Shown here one piece after another: positions 54,959 to 64,000 of a stretch of 64,000 bases of DNA. A model generated the notes under the pieces. The model saw nothing but the letters and a program-made list of their open reading frames with translations, had not been told where the DNA came from and made no database searches. This stretch comes from Chryseolinea lacunae (GTDB lineage Bacteria > Bacteroidota > Bacteroidia > Cytophagales > Cyclobacteriaceae), in contig NZ_JAERRB010000012.1 of the NCBI RefSeq assembly GCF_016735595.1, positions 186,001 through 250,000 on the forward strand. Direction: 5' to 3'. The first letter of the stretch is position 1; every line of letters begins with the position of its first letter. The position numbers and the translations under genes were made by a program.

Positions 54959-55270
54959 TTATAAAGAAATGTACCAATAGATTGAAGCAACAATATTCGC
55001 TATGACGATGACAGCCAGAATAAGATCTATCTGTCTATATTTCCAAAACGTATAGGCACCAAAAACAACAGACAGGAATAACAGGATGATATTTAATCCA
55101 AAGATCGAAATGGCTGCGTCTTCATCGAGAGTTTGCTCCCCCGATGGCATATATTCATCATAAGGACTTAGAAGGAAATTTGCACTCAACGACGCGATCA
55201 CCAGACTAGCATATCCTCCAATTCTAAAAAAACTCATTTTAATTCCGGACATACCTATTTTCATTCTCAT
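54959..55270 (-). CDS. Small three-helix membrane protein
   Basis: Up to 103 residues, with an alternative start at 55237 (92 residues), which skips a Met-rich leader. Three hydrophobic helices are visible (GYASLVIASLSANFLLS, ISIFGLNIILLFLSVVFGAY, IDLILAVIVIANIVASIYWY). An acidic loop (SPYDEYMPSGEQTLDEDAA) lies between helices 1 and 2. No family was recognised. It is on the same strand as the toxin operon but 565 bp upstream, so it is probably separate. Confidence 0.5.
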   Translation of the reverse strand: MRMKIGMSGIKMSFFRIGGYASLVIASLSANFLLSPYDEYMPSGEQTLDEDAAISIFGLNIILLFLSVVFGAYTFWKYRQIDLILAVIVIANIVASIYWYISL

Positions 55271-55552
55271 CGGGATTTAGCGTGTATCAAAGCCGTTGTT
55301 CATGTGTGATAAGGGAAAGGGCTCATCCAGGCGATGGCATCACAGATAAGCACAAAGTCACTAGCGATCTATTGAGCAACACATCATCATTGGCGAAACT
55401 ATAGCGGGTAGTGCTGGCAGAATATCTCTTCGCCGTGCCAGAGGGCGCTTACGGCAAAGTCAAAATATTTTGAACAGTTTGATTATCACCGGACCGAATA
55501 TAGTGAAACGAAAGCATCAGGAATGGCCTCATGACGACTCTCCATTTGGGGA
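55271..55552. other. Intergenic region between the small membrane protein and tRNA-Glu
   Basis: No complete gene seen. A plus-strand frame around 55414-55473 reads AEYLFAVPEGAYGKVKIF before a stop, with no start or continuation in frame. It could be the remnant of a decayed gene next to the tRNA. Evidence is too weak to name it. Confidence 0.3.
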
Positions 55553-55554
55553 AA

Positions 55555-55590
55555 CAAAAAAACGCCTCCCAACAAAGTTAGAAGGCGTTC
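55555..55590 (-). terminator. Rho-independent terminator after tRNA-Glu
   Basis: Read on the minus strand, AACGCCTTC pairs with GGGAGGCGTT and is followed by a T-run. It lies 8 bp past the tRNA 3' end. Confidence 0.7.
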
Positions 55591-55597
55591 TGAAAAG

Positions 55598-55669
55598 TAG
55601 TCCGTACGGGAATCGAACCCGTGTTACCAGAATGAAAATCTGGTGTCCTAACCCCTAGACGAACGGACC
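55598..55669 (-). tRNA. tRNA-Glu (anticodon TTC)
   Basis: 72 nt on the minus strand. Acceptor GGTCCGT pairs with ACGGACT (G-U closing pair), D-arm TCTAGGGGTTAGGA, anticodon stem CCAGA/TCTGG with loop TTTTCAT (anticodon TTC), T-arm ACGGGTTCGAATCCCGT, discriminator A. CCA is not encoded. A terminator follows. Confidence 0.97.
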
Positions 55670-55814
55670 ATGGTGATGGTGACGGGGGTGTGAATGTGTG
55701 AGTCTTTTCTGTGTTTTCTCTCCGCGTTGCCGTTAAGAGGGTGCAAATATAGATCCGAGTTCTTGATTTGCAAACCTGTGCGATAAAATTTTTCTAAAAC
55801 CGTATTTTATTTCG

Positions 55815-55845
55815 TTGGTTTTGGTGTCTGGGTAATTTATTTTTG
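55815..55845 (+). promoter_or_regulatory. Putative Bacteroidota promoter of gapA
   Basis: TTGG at 55815-55818 and TATTTTTG at 55838-55845 (TANNTTTG) are spaced 19 bp, close to the Bacteroidota -33/-7 consensus. The gapA ATG lies 28 bp beyond the -7 box. Confidence 0.4.
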
Positions 55846-55846
55846 A

Positions 55847-56872
<1,026 letters not shown>

Positions 56873-56898
56873 TCACCATTTCTCAGATAACATCCAAC

Positions 56899-56935
56899 GC
56901 GGCTGCCCCATCCCAGGGCAGCCGCTTCTTTTTTT
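56899..56935 (+). terminator. Rho-independent terminator of gapA
   Basis: A 10-bp GC-rich stem (GCGGCTGCCC at 56899-56908 with GGGCAGCCGC at 56916-56925), 7-base loop, followed by TTCTTTTTTT. Confidence 0.92.
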
Positions 56936-57059
56936 GCCTGTCGCTCACTGGGTTAGGATGAAGTGGTGCGGGTCTCAACGGGTCGGCATGTAAAAAACCT
57001 CGGGGTCAACTGAAAATTTTTCGCGTTAAATTCGTTTAGAGAATGGAAGGCGCTCGTGC

Positions 57060-58238
57060 ATGAACAATTTCTATAACATCTTAGGCGTACGCCCCGAAGC
57101 CGACCTAGCTGAAATCAAAGCGGCCTTCAAGCGGCTGGCCATGGAGTACCATCCCGACCGGAACCCCGGCAACCGCCAGGCCGAAGAAATGTTCAAGGTC
57201 ATTAACGAAGCCTATCACACCCTGTCCGACCCGCTCAAAAAATCGCGCTATGACGCGATGATGAACTACAACCAGCCGGAGCCCGACGAGATAGACCAGC
57301 GCGAAGAGAACCGACGCCGGTTTCTGCGCTGGCAAATGGCACAGCAAAAGCAATACACCTTTGGTAAAGAATATTTCAAAATTCAGGGCCTGGCCTTCCT
57401 TGTGTTCACGGTCATTGCCGGATTTTGCTTCGCGTTGTTGCACACCGCCACCTATGTGGTGAAACAGCAACGCACCCAACACTACCAGGCCAACAGCAAG
57501 GCCCTGCAACAGGTAGACCACCTGTTTGCCAATGGCCAGTTCGACGATGCCTTCGCGCTCATCCAAACCCTGGGGCAGGAAGATCCTCTGGAGATTCGGT
57601 TTCGCTTTGCGCACGACAGCCTCCTGCACACCCTGCAGTCTATTGCCGACCAACGCTTTGAGCAGAAAGATTTTTCTGAAGCCGTGGCACACTACCTCGT
57701 TCTCAAAAAACACGAAGACCCCGCGCGCGTGGAAACACTGCGGCAAATTGCTGTGTGCCAGTTCTATCTGGGCAACTATGCCGAGTCTATCCAGGCCCTG
57801 AAACACCTCCACAACCAGGAGCCGCGAAGCCTGACCCTGCTCTATGAAATCGGAACACTCTATCTCGACAAGATGGACAACCCCACAGAAGCCCTGCCCT
57901 ACTTCACCCTTGGCAAAAAACTTTTCAACGACAACCTCACCGATGTGTATGGCGCCTCCTTTGAAAGCGTGATGAAACCGGCCGATGTGCCCGACATCTA
58001 CTACGACATCTTTCAAGGACGGGCCCGTTGCAACCTGCGCCTGAAACAATACGACGAAGCAGTGGCCGACTGCAACTGGGCCACCTTGCTGCGCCCGCAG
58101 AAAAGCGATCCCTACACACTCCGGGGCATGGCCAACGCCGAGGTCAAAAAATTTGACCTGGCCTGTGCTGACCTGAAGAAAGCCCGGGCCCTCGGAGCCC
58201 CCGACGTGGCACCCCTCCAACAGAAGTATTGCCGGTAG
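57060..58238 (+). CDS. Membrane-anchored J-domain protein with TPR repeats
   Basis: 392 residues. The J-domain (1-66) has the HPD motif at 31-33, needed to stimulate DnaK. A charged linker leads to one membrane helix (about 109-130). The rest is tetratricopeptide-type helices (for example [48 protein letters not shown]). It may recruit DnaK to the inner membrane; the TPR part would face the periplasm if the J-domain is cytoplasmic (inference). No operon partner. Confidence 0.85.
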   Translation: MNNFYNILGVRPEADLAEIKAAFKRLAMEYHPDRNPGNRQAEEMFKVINEAYHTLSDPLKKSRYDAMMNYNQPEPDEIDQREENRRRFLRWQMAQQKQYTFGKEYFKIQGLAFLVFTVIAGFCFALLHTATYVVKQQRTQHYQANSKALQQVDHLFANGQFDDAFALIQTLGQEDPLEIRFRFAHDSLLHTLQSIADQRFEQKDFSEAVAHYLVLKKHEDPARVETLRQIAVCQFYLGNYAESIQALKHLHNQEPRSLTLLYEIGTLYLDKMDNPTEALPYFTLGKKLFNDNLTDVYGASFESVMKPADVPDIYYDIFQGRARCNLRLKQYDEAVADCNWATLLRPQKSDPYTLRGMANAEVKKFDLACADLKKARALGAPDVAPLQQKYCR

Positions 58239-58414
58239 CACGAAAGTGCGGGTTTAGGATGAGTCATAGACAAGTCGGCATTCCAACCCTCAACCCATAC
58301 CCGAAAAAAGTGCCACAAAAAGCCGGAAACGGGCAACAAAAGGCCTGTAACACTGTTAGATAATAAATGACAGTTATTTAATTTTCATCCCTTATTTTTA
58401 CCGAAATTACTACT

Positions 58415-58885
58415 ATGACACCGCACGCGGAGTTAGACAAAAGAACCCCTTCCGTTATGAAGAACACCGAACACTTAGTCTCTGTAAAAAGAAGCTACTT
58501 TAATATTCTCGCGCTCTTCCTCGGCGACGAAAAAATTGAGACGCGCTTCCTGCGCTGCCTCCTCAAGTGGGGATTTCAATTGCACCTCAACCCGGAAGAC
58601 CTCAAACACGCCGACGTAGACATCTCGAACCTGAAATTTAACTCGGTGGGCGACAAAGTCGAAAAGCTGGAGTCCATCTATCACCTGGTCTACATGATCT
58701 ACCTCGACGAAGTGGTGGAAGATGTGGAATTGGAAGTGGCCACCATCTATGCACAGGAACTTGGTTTCAAACCCACGGTGGTGAGCGAACTGTTCAAGTC
58801 GATTGCCACCGAGCCCTACGACGAGACCAGTACGCGCAATGTGCGCCAGGAAGTGATGGATTTCCTGAAACTCTACGAGGGATAA
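58415..58885 (+). CDS. TerB-like domain protein
   Basis: 156 residues, with a possible start at Met15 (58457). The all-helical core (KVEKLESIYHLVYMIYLDEVVEDVELEVA then IYAQELGFKPTVVSELF) follows the TerB/co-chaperone-like pattern of acidic, metal-binding helices, with D/E-rich turns. Neither signal peptide nor membrane helix is present. Function unknown. It precedes the sensor kinase on the same strand by 155 bp. Confidence 0.6.
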   Translation: MTPHAELDKRTPSVMKNTEHLVSVKRSYFNILALFLGDEKIETRFLRCLLKWGFQLHLNPEDLKHADVDISNLKFNSVGDKVEKLESIYHLVYMIYLDEVVEDVELEVATIYAQELGFKPTVVSELFKSIATEPYDETSTRNVRQEVMDFLKLYEG

Positions 58886-59040
58886 TCTCCTTACTTCCCA
58901 GTTTCCATACTTTGCTCTTTCAACACCGTTGCCCCTGAGGGGTGATGCGTGCGCTCTATCGCACCCGTTGAGAATTCATATTTTAGTAATATGTGGCGAC
59001 CGATATCGTGGCAAACGAATCGTAGTTTTGCTGTCGCAAC

Positions 59041-60876
59041 ATGCTTTGGACTATCGACACCATTGGCAAACGCCTCTTTCTCGCCTTCAGCATTTTGGCG
59101 CTGAATGTCGTCATCATCTCCGCGCTCTCCTATCACTACCTGGCCCGCAACAAAAGCATCTACGACCTCACCAAGAAAATTGAAAACGAGCGCACCCAGA
59201 TTCAACGCCTGCTAAAGCTCGATCTCGATTTCCTGCGGTTCGAAACCATCAACCAGGAATTTTATCGCACCTCCCAAAGCAACATCCTGCAGGAACGCGA
59301 CAGCGTGTTTGACCTCATTCTCCAGGAAAACATTTTGCTGAGCAACACGCTGGCAGAACTGTCGCCCGAAGTGCACTCGCTTTTCGATAGCATCAACCAC
59401 GTGCTCAAGACCTACAACGGCACGTTTGTGGCCATCAAAGACAAAATCATCTACCGCGGATTCAAAGACTATGGCGTGGAAGGACGCATGCGCAAGTTTG
59501 CCCACGAGTTGGAGAAACATACAGAAGACATCAGCATGGTGGAAGTGCTGAGCCTGCGCCGTCACGAGAAGGACTATTTTCTGCGGAAGGAAAAATCCTA
59601 TAAACGACAGTTCAACCACCTGGCCGATTCGCTGCGGGTGAAACTTTCGGAATCGTCGGGAAGCAGCTTTGTCATCCACCTGCTTGAGTCCTACAAGGAA
59701 AACTTCAACCAGCTGGCTACGCTCGACGAAGAAATCGGGCTGGTGCCAACGCAAGGGCTGCTGGGCCGGCTCAACGCGCTCACCAACAACATTTCGACCA
59801 AGCTCACCACCATCTCCACCCTGTCTGACGACCACGCCAACCGCCTCATCCACGAAAGCCTCATCTCCTACATCATTCTCGGCATCGCCTCCATCATCAT
59901 CTCCCTGGCGCTCACCTATGTGACGGCCTCACGCCTCACGCGGCCCATCAAAAAACTGTCGCACAGCATCAGCAAGTATATGGTGACCCAGGGGCTGAAC
60001 GAAGACGAACTGAAAGAACCCGGCGTGACCAACGAAATGGGCAACCTCTCCGGCGCCTTCATCAAGATGACACGCAAGCTGAAGGCTCAGTTCGACGAGA
60101 TCCAACGCAAATCGCAGCTGCTGGAAAAACGAAACATCGAACTGAACCGGCTCAACGAAGAGCTCGACCGGTTCATCTACAGCTCGGCACACGACCTCAA
60201 GTCGCCCCTCTCGTCTATGGCCGGCCTGGTGCACCTGGCCGAGCGCGAAATGCACGTGCCTGAACACAGCCACTACTTCGAAAAGATGCGCTCAAGCATC
60301 GACAAAATGGAGGGCTTTATCCGCGACATCACCGACTATGCCAAGAACAAACGGCAGCAGATCAAGCCCGAAAAGGTGAGCGTTCAATCCATTCTGGCCG
60401 ACATCTTTCAGGGGTTGCAGTTCATTCCCCATGCGGAACGGATCGACAAGATTGTGGAGACCAGCGGTGGAGAATTTCACACCGACAAAACGCGGCTGGA
60501 AATCATCCTGAAGAATCTGTTGTCGAATGCCGTGCGCTATGCCGACCTCGAAAAGGTACGGCCATTCATCCGGGTGGAAGTGACTATTCAGGCCGAGGGG
60601 GCCGTGGTGCGCATCGAAGACAACGGCATTGGCATTGCCGACGTGCACATCTATAAGATTTTTGAAATGTTCTATCGCGCCAGCGACAACGCCAAGGGGT
60701 CGGGCATCGGTCTGTTTCTGGTGCGCGAGTCGGTGAAAATGCTGCGGGGCACCATCGCGGTGGAATCGGTGTTGAACCAGGGCACCACATTTACCTTATC
60801 TTTGCCTAACTTGAAGCAGGTAAATGTGAACCAACTGCCCGAGTCCGAACCCATCAAATTCCTGACCGCATCGTGA
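59041..60876 (+). CDS. Membrane sensor histidine kinase (HAMP, HisKA, HATPase)
   Basis: 611 residues. Membrane helices at about 11-32 and 273-295 flank an all-helical periplasmic sensor (about 33-270), of the helical bimodular kind. A HAMP linker (296-345) and coiled coil lead to the HisKA helix with His384 in SSAHDLKSPLSS. The ATPase domain has the N-box NLLSNAVRYA, DNGIGIAD, and the G2 box GSGIGLFLV. Its four-base overlap with the next gene (GTGA at 60873-60876) suggests co-translation. No response regulator is nearby, so the partner is elsewhere. Confidence 0.92.
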   Translation: MLWTIDTIGKRLFLAFSILALNVVIISALSYHYLARNKSIYDLTKKIENERTQIQRLLKLDLDFLRFETINQEFYRTSQSNILQERDSVFDLILQENILLSNTLAELSPEVHSLFDSINHVLKTYNGTFVAIKDKIIYRGFKDYGVEGRMRKFAHELEKHTEDISMVEVLSLRRHEKDYFLRKEKSYKRQFNHLADSLRVKLSESSGSSFVIHLLESYKENFNQLATLDEEIGLVPTQGLLGRLNALTNNISTKLTTISTLSDDHANRLIHESLISYIILGIASIIISLALTYVTASRLTRPIKKLSHSISKYMVTQGLNEDELKEPGVTNEMGNLSGAFIKMTRKLKAQFDEIQRKSQLLEKRNIELNRLNEELDRFIYSSAHDLKSPLSSMAGLVHLAEREMHVPEHSHYFEKMRSSIDKMEGFIRDITDYAKNKRQQIKPEKVSVQSILADIFQGLQFIPHAERIDKIVETSGGEFHTDKTRLEIILKNLLSNAVRYADLEKVRPFIRVEVTIQAEGAVVRIEDNGIGIADVHIYKIFEMFYRASDNAKGSGIGLFLVRESVKMLRGTIAVESVLNQGTTFTLSLPNLKQVNVNQLPESEPIKFLTAS

Positions 60877-61352
60877 ACCGCCTTCGCTACATCACCCTTC
60901 TGCTCCTGCTCTCCTTCACCGCCGGTGCGCAGCAAACCGAAAAAGAAATCAACCAGTTTATCGACCAATGGCACCTCGCCGCCAGCCAGGCCAACGGCAA
61001 AGCCTTCTTTGAAAGCATTGCCGACAACGGGGTGTACATTGGCACCGACGCCAAGGAGCGCTGGACCAAAACCGAATTCGTTTCGTTCGCCATGCCCTAC
61101 TTCGACAAAGGCAAGGCCTGGGATTTTAAACCCTACGACCGCGACCTCCATGTAACATCTGACGAAAAAAATGCATGGTTTTCAGAACTTTTAACAACCT
61201 GGATGGGAGTTTGCCGCGGCTCTGGGGTACTTCGAAAAACAAAACAGGGCTGGAAAATAGAACAGTATCACCTCTCCGTCACCGTGCCCAATGAGATCAT
61301 CAAGGATTTCATTACCCTCGTAGACGCCTACAATCAGCACACCAAACCCTAG
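60873..61352 (+). CDS. Exported SnoaL-like (NTF2-fold) protein
   Basis: 159 residues starting at GTG 60873, overlapping the kinase stop by four bases. A signal peptide ends near TAGAQ (about 19). The mature part (INQFIDQWHLAASQANGKAF, NGVYIGTDAKERWTK, GWKIEQYHLSVTVPNE) matches the DUF4440/SnoaL-like NTF2 fold. Being periplasmic and translationally coupled to a sensor kinase with a periplasmic helical sensor, it may bind a ligand for that kinase (inference). Confidence 0.75.
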   Translation: MNRLRYITLLLLLSFTAGAQQTEKEINQFIDQWHLAASQANGKAFFESIADNGVYIGTDAKERWTKTEFVSFAMPYFDKGKAWDFKPYDRDLHVTSDEKNAWFSELLTTWMGVCRGSGVLRKTKQGWKIEQYHLSVTVPNEIIKDFITLVDAYNQHTKP

Positions 61353-61499
61353 TGTCATAGCGCGGGAAGAGCGACCTGCATCACTGTGCATTTGTCGCAT
61401 CCTCCTCAAATTTTGCTACCGATGTAGGATTTCGCCTTTTTTTCTCTGATGCCCCTCGCAGATCCTTGCGACATTTGATCCACATCAGACGCAAAGATT

Positions 61500-61631
61500 A
61501 TGGCTTACATGAACAACATCGACTACAGAGACATCGCCAACGCGAGACTCTCTTCAAGACTGAAACAAGTTTTGGTCCTGGCTTTGGTCATCGTCATCGG
61601 CATGCTTGTTTCCGTGTCGGTTAATGCATAG
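61500..61631 (+). CDS. 43-residue single-pass membrane peptide
   Basis: ATG at 61500 to TAG at 61629-61631 gives 43 residues. A polar N-terminus (MAYMNNIDYRDIANARLSSR) leads into a hydrophobic helix (QVLVLALVIVIGMLVSVSV) and a short end. An alternative ATG lies at 61509. It has the shape of small membrane proteins that are easily missed. The coding assignment is plausible, not proven. Confidence 0.45.
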   Translation: MAYMNNIDYRDIANARLSSRLKQVLVLALVIVIGMLVSVSVNA

Positions 61632-61785
61632 TCCACTTCACGCAACACTGTATCTTATCAAAGATAATGGGTCCTCCCAAGGATTCACCCCGCTGTATCT
61701 CAACTCTGGCCAGCGCTAAACACGCCGGTCGAAGTTGAATACACATCAAGACTTAGTTCATTTGTGAGAGTTAGTTAGTTTCTTG

Positions 61786-61817
61786 AGTCCCACACCACTG
61801 TGGGACTTTTGTTTTTT
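61786..61817 (+). terminator. Rho-independent terminator before the aminotransferase
   Basis: AGTCCCACA (61786-61794) pairs perfectly with TGTGGGACT (61799-61807) around a 4-base loop, followed by a T-run. It lies 155 bp past the small peptide gene; the transcript between them may carry an untranslated RNA of that length. Confidence 0.85.
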
Positions 61818-61850
61818 CCACCCTTCCGCTTTTCTTCCTAGTTTTGAGGC

Positions 61851-63044
61851 ATGGACCAGTTCAGCCGCGAAACCTTCCTCAACTCCCTGGCGCAAACCAC
61901 CGACGCCCCCTACCTCATCGCCGTCGAAAAAGCCGAAGGCATCTACCTCTATTCGCCGGAAGGCAAGCGCTACACCGACCTCGTGTCGGGCATTGGCGTG
62001 AGCAACATCGGCCATCGCCACCCCGTGGTGGTGCAGGCCATCAAAGACCAACTTGACAAACACCTGCACGTGATGGTGTATGGTGAATACATACAGGCCA
62101 CCCCAAACCTGCTGGCCGCCAAGCTCACCAGCCTGCTCCCACCGTCGCTCAATTGCTGCTACTTTGTGAACTCGGGCACCGAGGCCAACGAAGGCGCCCT
62201 GAAGCTGGCCAAGCGCTACACCGGCCGCACAGAGATCGTATCGTTCCGGAAGTCGTATCACGGCAGCACCCATGGCTCCATGAGCGTGTCGGGCAACGAG
62301 GTGAAGAAGCAGGCGTTCCGGCCCCTGCTTCCCGACGTGCGCTTCATCCACTTCAACATGCCCGGCGAGCTCGACGCCATCACCACCCAAACCGCCTGCG
62401 TGATCGTGGAAACCATTCAGGGCGACGCCGGTGTGCGCGTGCCCGACAAGGCCTACATGAAGGCCCTGCGCAAACGCTGCGACGAAACCGGAGCCCTGCT
62501 CATCCTCGACGAAATTCAGTGCGGCATGGGCCGCACCGGCACCCTCTTCGCGTTCGAACAATTTGGCATCGTGCCCGATATCCTTACCGTGGCCAAGGCC
62601 TTTGGCGGCGGTCTTCCCATAGGCGCCTTTGTGGCCAACCGAACCCTCATGAAGTCCCTAACCCACGACCCCATGCTGGGCCACATCACCACCTTTGGTG
62701 GCAACCCGGTGTGTTGTGCCGCGGCACTTGCCACGCTACAGGTTATTGAAGATGAAAAGCTTCTGGAAGGCGTAGAGGCAAAAGGAGAACTTTTCGAGAC
62801 ATTGTTGAAACATCCGCGCATAAAAGAAGTGCGCCGCATTGGTCTTCTATTTGCCATTGACTTTGACTCGGCGGAGTTTGTGTCGCGTATTGTTGAGGAA
62901 GCAAAGAAGTTGGGGATTATTTGTTATTGGTTTCTTAGTCATCCGTATAGCTTTCGGATTGCTCCGCCGCTTACTATTGCTCCGGAGGAGATTGAAGAGT
63001 CTTGTGTGGGGATATTGAAGGCTATTGATAATGCCTCGCGTTAG
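61851..63044 (+). CDS. Class III aminotransferase (acetylornithine-aminotransferase type)
   Basis: 397 residues, PLP-dependent class III aminotransferase. Motifs are NSGTEANEGALKLA (PLP phosphate binding), Asp220 in LILDEIQCGMGRTG and Lys249 in VAKAFGGGLPIGAF, the Schiff-base lysine. It belongs to the ornithine/acetylornithine/4-aminobutyrate group; the exact substrate is not certain. It stands alone. The last 60 codons or so use T-ending, AT-rich codons in contrast to the GC-rich beginning of the gene. Confidence 0.9.
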   Translation: MDQFSRETFLNSLAQTTDAPYLIAVEKAEGIYLYSPEGKRYTDLVSGIGVSNIGHRHPVVVQAIKDQLDKHLHVMVYGEYIQATPNLLAAKLTSLLPPSLNCCYFVNSGTEANEGALKLAKRYTGRTEIVSFRKSYHGSTHGSMSVSGNEVKKQAFRPLLPDVRFIHFNMPGELDAITTQTACVIVETIQGDAGVRVPDKAYMKALRKRCDETGALLILDEIQCGMGRTGTLFAFEQFGIVPDILTVAKAFGGGLPIGAFVANRTLMKSLTHDPMLGHITTFGGNPVCCAAALATLQVIEDEKLLEGVEAKGELFETLLKHPRIKEVRRIGLLFAIDFDSAEFVSRIVEEAKKLGIICYWFLSHPYSFRIAPPLTIAPEEIEESCVGILKAIDNASR

Positions 63045-63103
63045 GCGATGTGCTCTGACTGAGCGTTGGGGATGATAGTGTTTCTTTTCGGTTGGGTTTT
63101 CGT

Positions 63104-63268
63104 GCATTTCATAGCTCCGCTCATGGCCGCGGGGGCCTCGCATGTCCCCATCTGGGCTAGACCCGACCCCCCACATGCCATGACCAGGCCAAAGGTCGGC
63201 TCAGGCCCAGATGGATACATGCTGGAGGAAGGTGCGAGAGTGTGAGTGGGTGTGGGGTTCGAGTGTGA
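63104..63268 (+). repeat. Palindromic repeat element, copy 1
   Basis: The core (63141-63221) is an imperfect palindrome with CATGTCCCCATCTGGGC at the left and GCCCAGATGGATACATG at the right. The flanks GCATTTCATAG (63105-63115) and a GTGTGAGTGGGTGTGG-like stretch (63240-63256) are shared with copy 2 in reverse orientation. No coding potential. Confidence 0.8.
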
Positions 63269-63548
63269 ATAATTCGAACGACTCCCGACAAATCGACATA
63301 CCTCTTGAGTTTTCCCTGAGCCACACAAACCCTTCCGGGATTTGTGAGCAGAAAATTGTTTTTGGAGATCGTGCAGGGGGTTGATCGTCGGCAGAAACGA
63401 GAACGTATTTTTTTCATGATGTGGCATCATTGCCGTTACATATCACCACCAATCTCATCGTGACCCTTTGATTCGTTCCCATCAAAGACCCAACATATCC
63501 ACAATGCCGTACGTCACAAAATGCAATGACACACTCACATAATCTACA
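63269..63548. other. Spacer between the two inverted repeat copies
   Basis: About 280 bp with no supported gene. Frames that extend through it on the minus strand also run through the repeat and have no coding character. It contains no recognisable transposase, so the pair is not a plain insertion sequence. Confidence 0.5.
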
Positions 63549-63704
63549 CATTCAAATTCAAACCCACACTCACACACCCCTTCCAGCATGTTCCCATCTG
63601 GGCCTGAGCCGACCTTTGGCCTGGTCATGGCATGCGCGGGTCGGGTCTAGCCCAGATGGGAACATGCGGGGCCTCCGCGGCCCCGGAGCGGGGCTATGAA
63701 ATGC
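63549..63704 (-). repeat. Palindromic repeat element, copy 2 (inverted)
   Basis: Inverted copy of the 63.1-63.3 kb element. The core (63587-63666) has CATGTTCCCATCTGGGC and GCCCAGATGGGAACATG as its arms. The flank CTATGAAATGC (63694-63704) is the reverse complement of the copy 1 flank. Confidence 0.8.
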
Positions 63705-63760
63705 GAGAAGACCTTTTAAGAGACACACCCTCCTATCACAAAACCCTCAACTCCAAAAAA

Positions 63761-63791
63761 AAGAGAGACCGCTCCAAGCGGCCTCTCTCTT
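63761..63791 (-). terminator. Rho-independent terminator of hslV
   Basis: A 13-bp-arm hairpin (AAGAGAGACCGCT with AGCGGCCTCTCTCTT, one mismatch) is followed on the minus strand by a run of nine T. It lies about 95 bp past the hslV stop. Confidence 0.85.
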
Positions 63792-63883
63792 ATTGTTAAA
63801 GGTTATGTACCCAAAATAACGCACCAAGCACCATCACATTGCCCTCCCCCTAAAACTTCTTAAAAGAATTAAAAAGAAGAACC

Positions 63884-64000
63884 TCACAACTTCTCAATCA
63901 CCAAATTATGATTCGTATAAATACAAATATCCGCCGCAATGGTAAGACTCTCCCGCACAATCTCCTCCGCCGTCAAATGCGGCGCATGCTTCTTCAGGGC
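63884..64000 (-). CDS. hslV: ATP-dependent protease subunit HslV (3' end only)
   Basis: The last 38 codons of a minus-strand gene that continues beyond the right edge. The translated end ([20 protein letters not shown], then [10 protein letters not shown]) matches the C-terminal of HslV/ClpQ, whose usual ending contains [14 protein letters not shown]. HslV is the proteolytic subunit of the HslUV protease in the cytoplasm. The catalytic N-terminal threonine lies outside the window. Confidence 0.9.
   Translation of the reverse strand, partial: ALKKHAPHLTAEEIVRESLTIAADICIYTNHNLVIEKL

Noticed and set aside
57105-58241. 378-residue minus-strand frame opposite the J-domain gene
   Set aside because: The plus strand has HPD, a membrane helix and TPRs; the minus frame has no recognisable features.
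61758-62561. 267-residue minus-strand frame opposite the aminotransferase
   Set aside because: Shadow of the class III aminotransferase, whose motifs are complete.
63041-63430. 129-residue minus-strand frame across repeat copy 1
   Set aside because: It runs through a non-coding palindromic repeat and has no protein-like features.
63104-63704. Possible CRISPR array
   Set aside because: Only two copies, in opposite orientation, about 160 bp each; not short direct repeats with unique spacers.

Overview
This looks like a chromosomal segment of a Bacteroidota bacterium, probably of the order Cytophagales. Evidence: 'RHS/YD-repeat' proteins of the Bacteroidota type, an OmpH/Skp-like protein, a fused nitrate reductase/FAD protein, few Shine-Dalgarno sequences, and a TTG-N19-TANNTTTG-like promoter before gapA. 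The overall composition is close to 50% GC, with AT-rich patches at apparently acquired parts. The species was not identified.

Region 1 (1-13.9 kb) is a nitrate-assimilation locus. On the minus strand lie a NarK-type transporter, an alginate-export-type outer-membrane channel and a nitrate reductase fused to a NAD(P)H/FAD reductase (running off the left edge). Beside them are a NarX-like histidine kinase with its NarL-type regulator, and nirB-nirD. On the plus strand lie a uroporphyrinogen-III methyltransferase (siroheme for NirB) and a 'nitrate reductase associated' protein; mobA (molybdenum cofactor) is on the minus strand. Paired TACGTA motifs sit in the promoter regions of narK, the kinase, and the divergent nirB/cobA genes, and are probably the binding sites of the NarL-type regulator.

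Region 2 (14.0-23.7 kb) carries a stand-alone RND pump followed by a tetR-tolC-membrane fusion protein-RND operon. A perfect 20-bp palindrome lies just before the tetR GTG start.

Region 3 (23.8-30.9 kb) is a mixed stretch: a membrane adenylate cyclase, a TauE/SafE permease, an 87-residue protein made of ten Asn-centred heptads, a DUF2798-like protein, a front-end-type desaturase, SnoaL-like and DinB-like proteins, and an AraC-type regulator.

Region 4 (31-54.4 kb) is the most unusual part. It is a run of ten tightly packed minus-strand genes ending in a 2,948-residue Rhs/YD-repeat protein. That protein carries 15 plant-type leucine-rich repeats in its middle and a colicin-E3-like 16S rRNase domain at its C-terminus. 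A small immunity candidate starts inside the toxin stop codon (TAATG). Upstream in the same run are an SpvB-like 1,612-residue protein, a PKD protein, a LolA-like protein, two lipoproteins, an OmpH-like chaperone, an outer-membrane barrel and a tail-fibre-like protein. I read this as a self-contained surface or secreted toxin system with its own export helpers. Just past the immunity gene lie a small ORF and a frameshifted, decayed gene, as expected at a site of toxin-cassette turnover.

Region 5 (55-64 kb) is mostly housekeeping: tRNA-Glu, gapA, a membrane J-domain/TPR protein, a TerB-like protein, a sensor kinase coupled to a SnoaL-like secreted protein, a 43-residue membrane peptide, a class-III aminotransferase, two inverted copies of a palindromic repeat, and the 3' end of hslV.
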